The position numbers and the translations under genes were made by a program. Shown here one piece after another: positions 42,485 through 51,572 of a DNA stretch of 64,000 nucleotides. A model generated the notes under the pieces. The model saw only the letters and a list, made by a program, of their open reading frames with translations. It was not told the DNA's origin and searched no databases. Each line of letters opens with the position of its first letter. Position 1 is the stretch's first letter. Source of the stretch: Actinomadura craniellae (GTDB taxonomy: Bacteria > Actinomycetota > Actinomycetes > Streptosporangiales > Streptosporangiaceae). Where the stretch lies: positions 186,001 to 250,000 of the forward strand of contig NZ_QLYX01000009.1 of NCBI RefSeq assembly GCF_003289645.1, written 5' to 3'.

Positions 42485-44317
42485 TCAGTCGAGCCGGATC
42501 CGGACCACCACGGGGTCATGGTCGGTGGACTGTGCGGCGAACTCGGCGTTCATGTGCACCGCGTCCACCTCGTGCGGCAGCCCGGCCAGGGCCGGGCTCA
42601 GCAGGACGTGGTCCAGCGCCCGGGAGTTGCCGTCGGCCAGGTGCGTGTAGCGGTCGGCCAGGGGCAGCCGGGTCAGCGGGTTCACCAGCCCGGTGCCGCC
42701 GGTCAGCGCCCGCAGCGGCGGGGAGTCCTCGGTCGAGTTGAGGTCGCCGGCCACGACGACCAGGGCGCCCGGCTCGGCCGTGCGGACCGACCGCACGAAG
42801 CGCGCCACCGCCTGGGCCTGCCGTTCCCGCCGGAACTCGGCGAACCGTCGCGGCGGCTGGTACCGGCCGTAGAGCGGGTCGTCGCCGGAGGCGGTGCTCC
42901 AGTGGTTGGCCACCGCGATCAGCGGCCGGCCCCGCCAGGTGAACTCACCGGCGAGCGGCTTGCGGGTACCGGCCCAGACCGGGTCGTTCCGCCCGATCAT
43001 GCCGGGGCTGACCCGGAGCCGGGCCTTCCCGCCGGCCCTGACCACCGCGGCGACCCCGCCGCCGGACGGGCCGGCGGCGGGGTCGGGCCGGTCGGTGAAG
43101 GCCAGCCCCCGGTCGGTGCGGAACAGGAAGCCGACCCGGGCGTTGCCGCCGCTCTCGCCGCCGTCGGCGCCGTCGCGGGGGTCGATCGAGCGCCACTCGT
43201 ACGCCGGCCCGCCCGCGGCGCTGATCGCCGCGATCAGTTCGGACACGGTCTGGTCGTCGGCCACCGTGCCGTCGTCGTGCGGCCCGCTGTTGTCCTGCAC
43301 CTCCTGGACGCAGATCAGGTCGGGCGAGCGCAGCGCTCCGGCGATCCCCCGGGCGAGGGAGGCGAACCGCCACGGCGGGTCGTCCGGGTCGAGGTCCTGG
43401 AGGTTGACCGTGGCCACCGCGAGCTCGTCGGGTCGCGGCTCCCGGGTGTGCTCCGGGCGCAGCCCGCCGGGAAGCACCCGCGGGGAGGCCGTCGGGAGCA
43501 GCCTGAACTCGCCGCGGCCGTAGTCGAGAACACCGCCGGTACGGCCGGCCAGGCGGTCGCCGACGTTCATCGGGGGGATACCCGCCAGGGCGCCGGCGAG
43601 GATCACCCGCTCGGGGTTGGGGTCGGCGGTGCGCTGCGCGATGCCGCCGCGCCGGGTGCGCACCCCGGCTCCGGCGGCGGGCACCACCGGGACCTCGCCG
43701 TACTGGGACCGGGGCCCGACCGCGACCGCGTCGTCCAGCGCGAGCAGCATCCCCTCCAGCGACTCGTAGAAGTCGGCGCCCTCCCCGGCGGGGTCGAACC
43801 GGCCGGACGCCTCCATGTCGCGGCTGCCCGAACCGCCGTCGATCACCCGGTCTGGCGGGCGGCGGCCGCCGGGCCCGAGCACGATGGGCGCGGGCAGCGG
43901 CGCGCCGTGCGCGAGCACCCGGGTCGCGGTGGCGTCGATCTCGGTACGGCCGAGGTCGGCCGAGCCGGCGCCGGCGGCCCGGAACTCGCCGACCCGGCCG
44001 TCGACCCGCACGGAGTCCGCGACCGCCACGGCGGGCCGGGTGCGGGTGAACACGAAGACGCCCTCGGAGGTGGCGACGTGGCGGTCGGGCCGGGGGTCCT
44101 GCATCCAGAAACCGTTGCCGGTCACCGCGGTCACCACGCCGGGCACCCCGGCGACCCGGGCGCCGGCCAGCGGTGAGCGGTGCCCGGCCCCCTGGACGTC
44201 GTGGATCCGGTGGCCGGTTTCGGCCAGCGCGGGAGGCGCGCCGGCGAGGGCCGGCAGCACGGCCGCGAGTAGCAAGGAGGCCCGACCCCGGCGGGACGGT
44301 CGTCGTGCACGGCTCAC
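42485..44317 (-). CDS. Secreted endonuclease/exonuclease/phosphatase-family protein
   Basis: The 610-residue protein has a Sec-type signal (RRGRASLLLAAVLPALAGAPPALAE). Residues about 35-200 look like an OB-fold/YhcR-type nuclease accessory domain (IHDVQGAGHRSPLAG, GVVTAVTGNGFWMQDPRPD). Residues about 300-610 form an EEP domain: LAVATVNLQDLDPDDPPW, ICVQEVQDNSGPHDD, LIAVANHWS, VVAGDLNSTEDSPPLRAL and the closing STDHDPVVVRI, all key catalytic segments. It is probably an extracellular DNase/phosphodiesterase. GTG 44317 follows GGAGCCTGG. The second half is well conserved, so activity is likely. Confidence 0.88.
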   Translation of the reverse strand: MSRARRPSRRGRASLLLAAVLPALAGAPPALAETGHRIHDVQGAGHRSPLAGARVAGVPGVVTAVTGNGFWMQDPRPDRHVATSEGVFVFTRTRPAVAVADSVRVDGRVGEFRAAGAGSADLGRTEIDATATRVLAHGAPLPAPIVLGPGGRRPPDRVIDGGSGSRDMEASGRFDPAGEGADFYESLEGMLLALDDAVAVGPRSQYGEVPVVPAAGAGVRTRRGGIAQRTADPNPERVILAGALAGIPPMNVGDRLAGRTGGVLDYGRGEFRLLPTASPRVLPGGLRPEHTREPRPDELAVATVNLQDLDPDDPPWRFASLARGIAGALRSPDLICVQEVQDNSGPHDDGTVADDQTVSELIAAISAAGGPAYEWRSIDPRDGADGGESGGNARVGFLFRTDRGLAFTDRPDPAAGPSGGGVAAVVRAGGKARLRVSPGMIGRNDPVWAGTRKPLAGEFTWRGRPLIAVANHWSTASGDDPLYGRYQPPRRFAEFRRERQAQAVARFVRSVRTAEPGALVVVAGDLNSTEDSPPLRALTGGTGLVNPLTRLPLADRYTHLADGNSRALDHVLLSPALAGLPHEVDAVHMNAEFAAQSTDHDPVVVRIRLD

Positions 44318-44510
44318 CCAGGCTCCATGGTGGGCGGGGATCGGGAGATCCCTATTGGAGCATGAAGCGCGCCCGTGGGCGACTCGATCAGGAAGTCCGG
44401 AAGCGACGGACCCGGCCGGGCCGGAACCGCCGCCCGGCCGCTTCAGCCGGCGCGCGGCGCCCGCACGGTGGTGCCGGGATGCCCGGACCGGATGCGCCGG
44501 CGGGTGCCGG

Positions 44511-44702
44511 TCAGTCTTCGAGGGCGAGCGCGGCCTTGGGGCAGGAGCGCACCGCGTTCCTGACGAGGTCGACGTCCTCCGCGGGGACGTCGGGCCGGAG
44601 GATGTGCAGCATGTCGTCGTCGTCGAGGTCGAAGACCTCGGGAGCGAGCCCTGAGCACACGCCGTTGGCCTCGCAGACCAGCGGGTCGACTCGTACTCTC
44701 AT
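44511..44702 (-). CDS. 3Fe-4S-type ferredoxin, probable P450 redox partner
   Basis: A 63-residue ferredoxin with cysteines 10, 16 and 54 (VCEANGVCSG ... RSCPKAAL), the three-Cys set of actinomycete P450 ferredoxins; the variable position between them is Asn13. ATG 44702 follows GGAGGACGGACGC. The promoter contains the KstR core AACAGGTT at 44766 and a perfect KstR site at 44862, shared with the divergent methyltransferase. It probably delivers electrons to one of the four P450s in the region. Confidence 0.9.
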   Translation of the reverse strand: MRVRVDPLVCEANGVCSGLAPEVFDLDDDDMLHILRPDVPAEDVDLVRNAVRSCPKAALALED

Positions 44703-44762
44703 CGCGTCCGTCCTCCTCGCCTGGGACTGTCCCGTCGGCCGTGCCGGGTACGACCAACCTAA

Positions 44763-44776
44763 CGAAACAGGTTCGG
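44763..44776. promoter_or_regulatory. KstR-like half-conserved operator upstream of ferredoxin
   Basis: CGAAACAGGTTCGG keeps the AACnnGTT core of the KstR operator but lacks the outer T and A. It lies 61 bases before the ferredoxin start. Confidence 0.35.
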
Positions 44777-44860
44777 TTTTTTTGCACGGCCCCCCGGGAT
44801 GCGCCCCGGCAGGGCCGGCCCCGCACGCTCGCCCGGCGGATGCGCCTGCTCACCGCGGAA

Positions 44861-44876
44861 GTAGAACACGTTCTAC
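44861..44876. promoter_or_regulatory. Perfect KstR operator between ferredoxin and methyltransferase
   Basis: GTAGAACACGTTCTAC is a 16-bp palindrome whose inner 14 bases fit TnnAACnnGTTnnA. It lies 68 bases before the methyltransferase start and 159 bases before the ferredoxin start. Confidence 0.85.
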
Positions 44877-44934
44877 CAGGGGGTCACAAGTGTGTTCGAC
44901 GGGCGGTCTCCACCGGTTCGTCCCGGCTAGATAG

Positions 44935-45633
<699 letters not shown>

Positions 45634-45653
45634 TCACGGGGGCGGGGCGCGGG

Positions 45654-46763
45654 TCAGGGGCCGACGGGGGTGAGCAGGCAGCCGCAGGCCGCCGGGTCGG
45701 CGGCCTCGGCGGGGCCCAGCGCGCTGCCGGCGATCTCCTTGAAGATCATGGCGCCGGGGGTGCCGCCGGCCAGCGCGTCGGCCGCCAGGATCACCGCGGC
45801 GGCCGTGTACGTGGAGCGGTCCCCCGGGAAGTGCCGCTGGTTGGCGAACTGCCAGCCCGTCCAGTACGACCCGTCCTGGTGCCGCAGGAACTGGATCCGG
45901 GTGAACAGCTCCAGCGCCCGGTCGCGGTCGCCCGCGGCGTCCAGCGCCATCACCAGCTCGCTGGTCTCGGCCGCCGTCACCCAGGGCTGGTCCGACACGC
46001 ACCGGCAGCCCAGCCCGGGCACCACGAAGGTGTCCCAGCCGGACTCCAGCCGGAGCCGCGCCGCCTCGCCCCGCACCGGGCCGGCCAGCACCGGGTAGTA
46101 CCAGTCCATCGACCAGCGGCTCTTGTCGGCGAACGCCTCCGGATGCGCGGCCACCACGTGGCCGAGCTGGTCGGCGGCCAGCTCCCAGTCGGGCTGCGGC
46201 CGGCCCAGCCGCTCGCCCAACGCGACCGCGCAGCGCAGCGACTGGTAGATCGAGGAGCAGCCGGTGAGCAGCGCGTGGTCGGCCGCCGCACCGTCGGGGT
46301 GCCGGATCCACAGCACCTCACCGCGGGTGGTCTGCAGGCCCAGCGTGAAGTCGATCGCGCGGCGCACCGCCGGCCACATCCGCTCCGCGAACGCCTCGTC
46401 GCCGGTCATCACCAGCTCGTGCCAGACGCCGACCGCCACGTACGCGGCGTGGTTGGACTCCCCGCCCGCCTCGGTGACCTCGCCCAGCACCCACTTGGCC
46501 GGCCACGAGCCGTCGGGCCGCTGGGTGGCCAGGACGAAGTCGTAGGCCCGCCGGGCCTCCTCGCGCAGCCCGGCGACGGTCAGCGCCATCGCCGACTCGA
46601 CGTGGTTCCAGATGTCGACATGACCGGGCACGCCGCCGGTGGGGGCGAACCAGGGGACGGCACCGGACGGTTCCTGCTGCCGGGCGATGCTGCGGGCGGT
46701 GGCGGCGACGTCTTCGGCGGTCAGCACGCCCGGCACGGACGGCAGCGGTGACTCAACCCGCAT
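45654..46763 (-). CDS. Alpha/alpha-toroid protein (prenyltransferase/squalene-cyclase-like repeats)
   Basis: A 369-residue soluble protein with repeated helical pairs of the terpene-cyclase or glycoside-hydrolase toroid type (RPDGSWPAKWVLGE, AYVAVGVWHELVMTGDE, DGAAADHALLTGCSSIYQSLRCA, QDGSYWTGWQFANQRHFPGDRSTYTAAAVILAADAL). The DXDD motif of squalene-hopene cyclases is not seen, so cyclisation is unlikely; a binding or glycan role is possible. Its start overlaps the methyltransferase stop by 11 bases (46753-46763), the end of the five-gene operon. No signal peptide. Confidence 0.72.
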   Translation of the reverse strand: MRVESPLPSVPGVLTAEDVAATARSIARQQEPSGAVPWFAPTGGVPGHVDIWNHVESAMALTVAGLREEARRAYDFVLATQRPDGSWPAKWVLGEVTEAGGESNHAAYVAVGVWHELVMTGDEAFAERMWPAVRRAIDFTLGLQTTRGEVLWIRHPDGAAADHALLTGCSSIYQSLRCAVALGERLGRPQPDWELAADQLGHVVAAHPEAFADKSRWSMDWYYPVLAGPVRGEAARLRLESGWDTFVVPGLGCRCVSDQPWVTAAETSELVMALDAAGDRDRALELFTRIQFLRHQDGSYWTGWQFANQRHFPGDRSTYTAAAVILAADALAGGTPGAMIFKEIAGSALGPAEAADPAACGCLLTPVGP

Positions 46764-47532
46764 CCGCGGCCTCCTGCCCGGCGGTGGCCGGGGCGCCGGG
46801 GACGCGGGCTGCGGGTGGCCTGGAGGGTTTGGTGAAGTAGACGACCACGCTCTTGCCGATCAGCGGGTTGAGGGCGCGCTCGGCCAGCCGGGTGGCCAGC
46901 GGGCGCTGCACGATGTCCCAGACGAGCAGCTTGTGGTACGCCTGCGCCAGCGGGTTGTCGTTGTTTTCGACGCCCACCGCGCATTTGATCCACCAGTAGG
47001 GGGCGTGCAGCCCGTGCGCGTGGTGGTGCCCGTCCACCCGGAAGCCGGTGGCCTTCAGCTTGGCCTCCAGCTCGGCGCGGGTGTAGATGCGCACGTGCCC
47101 GCCGGGCGCGGTGTGGTAGTCCTCCGACAGGGCCCAGCAGATGCGCTCGGGCAGCCAGCTCGGCACGGTCACCGCGAGCTGCCCGCCGGGCTTGAGCACC
47201 CGCAGCAGCTCGCCCATGGCGCGCATGTCGTCAGGGATGTGCTCCAGCACCTCGGAGGCGACGATCTTGTCGAAGTGGTCGTCGGGGAACGGCAGGTTGA
47301 GCGCGTCGCCCCGCACGGTCTCGGCGGTCGCCCCCTCCGGCGGCTCGCCGGCCAGGCGCATCGCCCCGAACATCTTCTCCACCCCGGCCAGCTCGTCGGC
47401 GTCGAGGTCGAACGCGACCACCTGGGCGCCTCGCCGGTAGAGCTCGAAGGCGTGCCGTCCGGCGCCGCACCCCATGTCGAGGACGCGGTCCCCGAGAGCG
47501 ACGGGGAACCGCTGGAAATCCACGGTCAGCAG
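46753..47532 (-). CDS. Class I SAM-dependent methyltransferase (ubiquinone-biosynthesis-like)
   Basis: A 259-residue methyltransferase: GDRVLDMGCGAGRHAFELYRRGAQVVAFDLDA, DALNLPFPDDHFDKIVASEVLEHIPDD, LLRVLKPGGQLAVTVPSWLPERICWALSED, and a tail with ALNPLIGKSVVVYFTKP. The annotated start is unusual: CTG at 47532 or 47529. CTG 47529 overlaps the glycosyltransferase stop as CTGA and has AAGGAG upstream. GTG 47523 is the conservative choice but is further from the ribosome site. Third-last gene of the cyp-cyp-GT4-MT-toroid unit. Confidence 0.85.
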   Translation of the reverse strand: MLTVDFQRFPVALGDRVLDMGCGAGRHAFELYRRGAQVVAFDLDADELAGVEKMFGAMRLAGEPPEGATAETVRGDALNLPFPDDHFDKIVASEVLEHIPDDMRAMGELLRVLKPGGQLAVTVPSWLPERICWALSEDYHTAPGGHVRIYTRAELEAKLKATGFRVDGHHHAHGLHAPYWWIKCAVGVENNDNPLAQAYHKLLVWDIVQRPLATRLAERALNPLIGKSVVVYFTKPSRPPAARVPGAPATAGQEAADAG

Positions 47533-48815
47533 GGCGATGCTCCTTCCGTACGGGACGGCCGGTGACCGGCCTTCCCAGCCTCGATCGCGGCCCGGTAGTG
47601 CTCGACGGTGGCCCGTGCCACCGTCGGCCAGGCGAAGCGCTCCTGCACCCTGCGCAGGCCCGCCTCGCTGACCCGGGCGCGCTCCTGCGCCGAGTCGTGC
47701 AACCGGTGCAGGGTGGCGGCGAGTTCCTCGACGTCGCCGGGCGGGACCAGCACCGCGGCGTCGCCCACCACCTCGGGCAGCGCTCCGGTGCGGCTGGCCA
47801 CCAGCGGGGTGCCGGAGGCCATGTGCTCGACGGCGGGCAGCGAGAACCCCTCGTACAGCGAGGGCACCACCGCGATCTCGGCGCTGGCCAGCAACTCGCC
47901 GATCTCCTGGTCGCTGATGCCGCTGACGAACTTCACCCGCTCGCCCAGCGACAGCTCGCGGACCAGTTTCTCGGTCGGGCCGTTGCGCTGCGGCTTGCTG
48001 ACGACCACGGCGTGGACGTCCCGCTCGGTGGCCAGCTTGGCCACCGCCCGCAGCAGCGTGGCCACGCCCTTGATCGGCGCGTCCGCGCTGGCCACGGCCA
48101 CGATCCGGCCGCGGACGCGTTCGCCGCGCGGGTGGAAGATCCGGGTGTCGACGCCCAGCGGCAGGATCTCGATGTCGCGGGCCGGGACCCGGAAGTCCTT
48201 GACGATGTCGACCTTGGAGGATTCGGACACGGTGAGCACCGGGCCGATCCGGCGGGCCACCCGGGCCTGCATGCCGACGAAGCCGTACCAGCGGAACTTG
48301 CCGAGGCGCTCCTTGATGCCGCGGGCGGCCTCCAGTTCGATCCGGCGGTCGACGCTGATCGGGTGGTGGATGCTCGTCACCAGCGGCAGGCCGAGCCGCG
48401 GGATGCCCAGGTTGCCCAGGCCGAGTACCTGGTTGTCGTGGACGACGTCGAAGTCGCCGCGGCGGCGGCGCAGTTCGCGCAGCACCCGCAGGCTGAAGGT
48501 CAGCGGCTCGGGAAAGCCGCCGGTCCGCATGTGGGCGTACTCCAGCACGTCGATCCAGTCGCGGTACTCGCCCAGCCCCGGGTTCCGGAAGGGGTCCTCG
48601 TCCCGGTAGAGGTCCAGGCTGGGGACCTTGGTGAGGACGATGTCGGGACGGTCCAGCTCGGGATAGGGCTGGCCGGAGAAGATTTCGACCTGGTGGCCGA
48701 GGGCCGCGAGTTCCCGGCTCAGGTGCCGGAGGTACACGCCCTGCCCGCCGCAGTGGGGCTTGCTCCGGTACGAAAGCAGGGCCACGCGCAACGGCCCGTC
48801 GTCGACCCTGCTCAC
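47526..48815 (-). CDS. GT4-family glycosyltransferase
   Basis: A 429-residue retaining glycosyltransferase. N-domain: LLSYRSKPHCGGQGVYLRHLSRELAALGH; C-domain: PLGVDTRIFHP, ASADAPIKGVATLLRAVAKL, and the donor-binding EX7E near SLYEGFSLPAVEHMASGTPLVASRTGALPEVVG. It lacks a signal peptide or TM. GTG 48815 is 12 bases after the P450 stop. The acceptor might be a sterol, terpenoid or lipid given the operon, but this is inference. Confidence 0.9.
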   Translation of the reverse strand: MSRVDDGPLRVALLSYRSKPHCGGQGVYLRHLSRELAALGHQVEIFSGQPYPELDRPDIVLTKVPSLDLYRDEDPFRNPGLGEYRDWIDVLEYAHMRTGGFPEPLTFSLRVLRELRRRRGDFDVVHDNQVLGLGNLGIPRLGLPLVTSIHHPISVDRRIELEAARGIKERLGKFRWYGFVGMQARVARRIGPVLTVSESSKVDIVKDFRVPARDIEILPLGVDTRIFHPRGERVRGRIVAVASADAPIKGVATLLRAVAKLATERDVHAVVVSKPQRNGPTEKLVRELSLGERVKFVSGISDQEIGELLASAEIAVVPSLYEGFSLPAVEHMASGTPLVASRTGALPEVVGDAAVLVPPGDVEELAATLHRLHDSAQERARVSEAGLRRVQERFAWPTVARATVEHYRAAIEAGKAGHRPSRTEGASPC

Positions 48816-48827
48816 GCACCACCCCTG

Positions 48828-50066
48828 TCAGCCATGGGAGTGCGGTTCGAGACGAACCGGCATCTCCTTGATTCCATTGATGAAACTAGACCTTAGCCTG
48901 CGAACGTTACCCGTGAGTTTAATGGTGGACATGGTGTCCAAGAGTGTTTGAAAGAGCACAGTCAACTCAAGTCGGGCAAGATGCGCACCGAGGCAGAAGT
49001 GCGGCCCGCCGCCGCCGAAGCCGATGTGCGGGTTGGGGTCGCGTCCCACGTCGAAGGTGTCGGGGTCGGTGAAGACCTCCCCGTCCCGGTTGGCCGACCC
49101 GTAGAAGACCACCACCTTGTCGCCCGCCGCGATCTCCTGGCCGCCCAGCTCGGTGTCCTGCATGGCCGTGCGGCGGAACATGTTGACCGGGGTCACCCAG
49201 CGGACGATCTCGTCCACCGCGCGGGGCAGCAGCGACGGGTCCGCCAGCAGCCGGGCCCACTGGTCGGGGTGCTCGAAGAGCGCCAGCATCCCGCCCGAGG
49301 CGGCGTTGCGGGTGGTCTCGTTGCCGGCCACCGACAGCAGGAGGATGAACAGCTCGAACTCGTTGCCGCTCAGCTCGCTCCCGTCCGGGCCGGGCCGGAG
49401 CAGCCGGGTGACGATGTCGTCGCGCGGGTCCTCGCGCCGCCGGGCGGCCAGCTCGTTGGCGTAGGAGTACAGCTCGGTGGCGGCCTGCGCGCCCACCTCG
49501 GGGTCGGACTGCAACTCGGGGTCGTCGCCGCCGATCAGCTTGTTGGACCAGTCGAAGATCTTGTCGCGGTCCTCCACCGGGGCGCCGAGCAGCTCGCAGA
49601 TCACGTACAGCGGCAGCGGGGCGGCGATCTCGTGGACGAAGTCGATCTCCTCCCCGGCGCGGGCACGCCCGGCGGCCTCGCCGACGAGGTCCTGGCAGAT
49701 GTCGCGGATGTGGTCGGTGAGCGCGTTGATCGCCCGAGGGGTGAAGCCCCGGTTGACGATGGAGCGCTTGCGGGTGTGGTCGGGCGGGTCCTGGTTGAGC
49801 ATCATCATCTGCTGCAGGGCCCGGGCCTCGGGCTCGACCTCGGGGAACAGCGCCAGCCGCTCGTGCGAGGAGAACAGCTCCGGGTGCCGCGAGACGTGCA
49901 CCACGTCCTCGTACCGGGTGACCGCCCAGAAGTCGGGGTGGCCGTGGTGCCGGTACACCGGGGCTCGCTCCCGCATCGCGCGGAACCGGTCGTGCGGCAT
50001 CCCGCCGCGTTCGTACAGGTCCGGGTCGACGATCTCGTACACGGGTTCCAGAAGCGCCATCGCCAC
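48828..50066 (-). CDS. Cytochrome P450 (steroid-oxidising clan, CYP125/CYP142-like), second paralogue
   Basis: A 412-residue soluble P450. I-helix SVAGNETTRNA, ExxR in VDEIVRW (ETTR then EIVR), and the heme loop FGGGGPHFCLGAHLARLEL with the axial Cys. It is closely similar to the neighbouring P450 at 50160. The phrasing SRHPELFSSHERL, PPDHTRKRSIVNRGFTPRAI and NPHIGFGGGG resembles mycobacterial cholesterol C26/27-hydroxylases. ATG 50066. It is read with the first P450 (gap 93 bases) and the glycosyltransferase (gap 12). Confidence 0.9.
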   Translation of the reverse strand: MAMALLEPVYEIVDPDLYERGGMPHDRFRAMRERAPVYRHHGHPDFWAVTRYEDVVHVSRHPELFSSHERLALFPEVEPEARALQQMMMLNQDPPDHTRKRSIVNRGFTPRAINALTDHIRDICQDLVGEAAGRARAGEEIDFVHEIAAPLPLYVICELLGAPVEDRDKIFDWSNKLIGGDDPELQSDPEVGAQAATELYSYANELAARRREDPRDDIVTRLLRPGPDGSELSGNEFELFILLLSVAGNETTRNAASGGMLALFEHPDQWARLLADPSLLPRAVDEIVRWVTPVNMFRRTAMQDTELGGQEIAAGDKVVVFYGSANRDGEVFTDPDTFDVGRDPNPHIGFGGGGPHFCLGAHLARLELTVLFQTLLDTMSTIKLTGNVRRLRSSFINGIKEMPVRLEPHSHG

Positions 50067-50159
50067 ATGCCTCCTCGCCGGGCGGGACCGGCCGGACGGG
50101 AGACCGGCCGGTCCTCGATCGTGTCAGCCAGGCGGCCCGTGGGGAATGCTCTGTCCGGC

Positions 50160-51398
50160 TCAGTGGGAGGCTCGGCTTCGCCGCGGCGACGGGGTGAACC
50201 GGACGGGCAGTTCCTTCAGCCCGTTGACGAAGTTGGAGCGCAGCCGCCGCGGTTCGCCCGCGAGCTCCAGGTCGGGCATCCGCTCGGTCAGCACCTCGAA
50301 CAGCACGCTCAGCTCCAGCCGGGCCAGGTGGGTGCCCAGGCAGTAGTGCGGCCCGCCGCCGCCGAAGCCGATGTGCGGGTTGGCCAGGCGGCCGATGTCG
50401 AAGGTGTCGGGGTCGTCGATGACGCTCTCGTCGCGGTTGGCGGAGGCGTAGAACAGGACGACCTTGTCGCCCGCCTTGATCTTCTTGCCGTTCAGCTCGA
50501 CGTCCTGGGTGGCGGTGCGGCGGAACAGGTTGATCGGGGTGACCCAGCGGACCATCTCCTCGGCCGCGCTGTCCAGCAGCGACCGGTCGGCCAGCAGCCG
50601 CCGCCACTGCTCGGGGTGCTGGAAGAAGGTCAGCATGCCGCCGGCCGCCGCGGTCCGGGTGGTCTCGTTGCCGGCGATCGTCAGCATCAGGAAGAACAGG
50701 TCGAACTCCTCCTGGGTGAGGACGTTCCCCTCGGCGTCGGGCTGGAGCAGCTTGGTGGCGATGTCGTCGCGCGGCTCGGCCTGCCGGGCCTCGGCGATCT
50801 GGTGGGCGTACATGTAGATCTCCGCGGAGGCCTCCTGCGCGGTCTCCATGGAGGTGTTCAGCTCCGGGTCGTCGAAGCCGACGAGCTGGTTGGACAGGTC
50901 GAAGATCCGCTTGCGGTCCGCCAGCGGGGCGCCGACCATCTCGCAGATCACGTACAGCGGCAGCGGGGCGGCGATGTCGGCGACGAAGTCGGCCTCGCCG
51001 CGCTCGCAGATCTCGTCGACGAGCTGGTGGGAGATCTCGTGCACGTGGTCGGTGAGCTGGTTGATCATCCGGGGGGTGAAGCCCCGGTTGACCATGCTCC
51101 GCTTGCGGGTGTGCTCGGGCGGGTCGAGGAAGAGCATCATCTGCTGGTGCGCGGCCAGGTCCGCGTCGCTCATCTCCTCGAACATCGAGGTGCGCGTGTG
51201 CGAGGAGAACAGCTCCGGGTGCCGCGAGACGTAGATGATGTCCTCCAGCCGGGTGATCGCCCAGAAGCCGGGGACCCGCTCGTTGGGGTCGTAGTGCCAG
51301 TGCACCGGATCGTTGGCGCGGAGCCAGCGGAACTGCTCGTGCGGGACGCCGTTCCGCTCGTAGCCGATCGGGTCGATGACATCGATCTTCGGAGCCAT
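50160..51398 (-). CDS. Cytochrome P450 (steroid-oxidising clan, CYP125/CYP142-like), first paralogue
   Basis: A 412-residue soluble P450. I-helix TIAGNETTRTA, ExxR in EEMVRW and the heme loop FGGGGPHYCLGTHLARLEL. HTRKRSMVNRGFTPRMI and FWAITRLEDIIYVSRHPELFSSH parallel mycobacterial CYP125. ATG 51398 follows GAGGGATCGATC. It is the first gene of a unit that also contains the second P450, a GT4 glycosyltransferase, a methyltransferase and a toroid protein. A perfect KstR operator lies 49 bases upstream. CYP125 versus CYP142 or CYP124 cannot be settled by eye. Confidence 0.9.
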   Translation of the reverse strand: MAPKIDVIDPIGYERNGVPHEQFRWLRANDPVHWHYDPNERVPGFWAITRLEDIIYVSRHPELFSSHTRTSMFEEMSDADLAAHQQMMLFLDPPEHTRKRSMVNRGFTPRMINQLTDHVHEISHQLVDEICERGEADFVADIAAPLPLYVICEMVGAPLADRKRIFDLSNQLVGFDDPELNTSMETAQEASAEIYMYAHQIAEARQAEPRDDIATKLLQPDAEGNVLTQEEFDLFFLMLTIAGNETTRTAAAGGMLTFFQHPEQWRRLLADRSLLDSAAEEMVRWVTPINLFRRTATQDVELNGKKIKAGDKVVLFYASANRDESVIDDPDTFDIGRLANPHIGFGGGGPHYCLGTHLARLELSVLFEVLTERMPDLELAGEPRRLRSNFVNGLKELPVRFTPSPRRSRASH

Positions 51399-51446
51399 GA
51401 TCGATCCCTCCAGGGCGGGGCTGCCGCGCCGTTGAGCATGCACTTT

Positions 51447-51464
51447 GTTAGAACACGTTCTAAC
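51447..51464. promoter_or_regulatory. Perfect KstR operator upstream of the P450-GT4 operon
   Basis: GTTAGAACACGTTCTAAC is an 18-bp perfect palindrome containing TnnAACnnGTTnnA. It lies 49 bases before the first P450 start. Confidence 0.88.
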
Positions 51465-51524
51465 ATGAGACTGGAGTCTCAACAAGTGTCCTGGGGGGTG
51501 TGACCCATCTCTCCCCGAGAAAAA

Positions 51525-51564
51525 CGGCGCGGGCCCGGGGGGACGTCCCCCCGGGCCCGCGCCG
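51525..51564 (-). terminator. Very strong terminator after the MBL-fold gene
   Basis: A perfect 40-base palindrome (arm GGCGCGGGCCCGGGGGGAC plus a flanking C) followed on the minus strand by TTTTTCTC. It begins 8 bases after the MBL-fold stop. It also sits between that gene and the KstR-controlled P450 operon promoter. Confidence 0.92.
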
Positions 51565-51572
51565 GTCATGCG

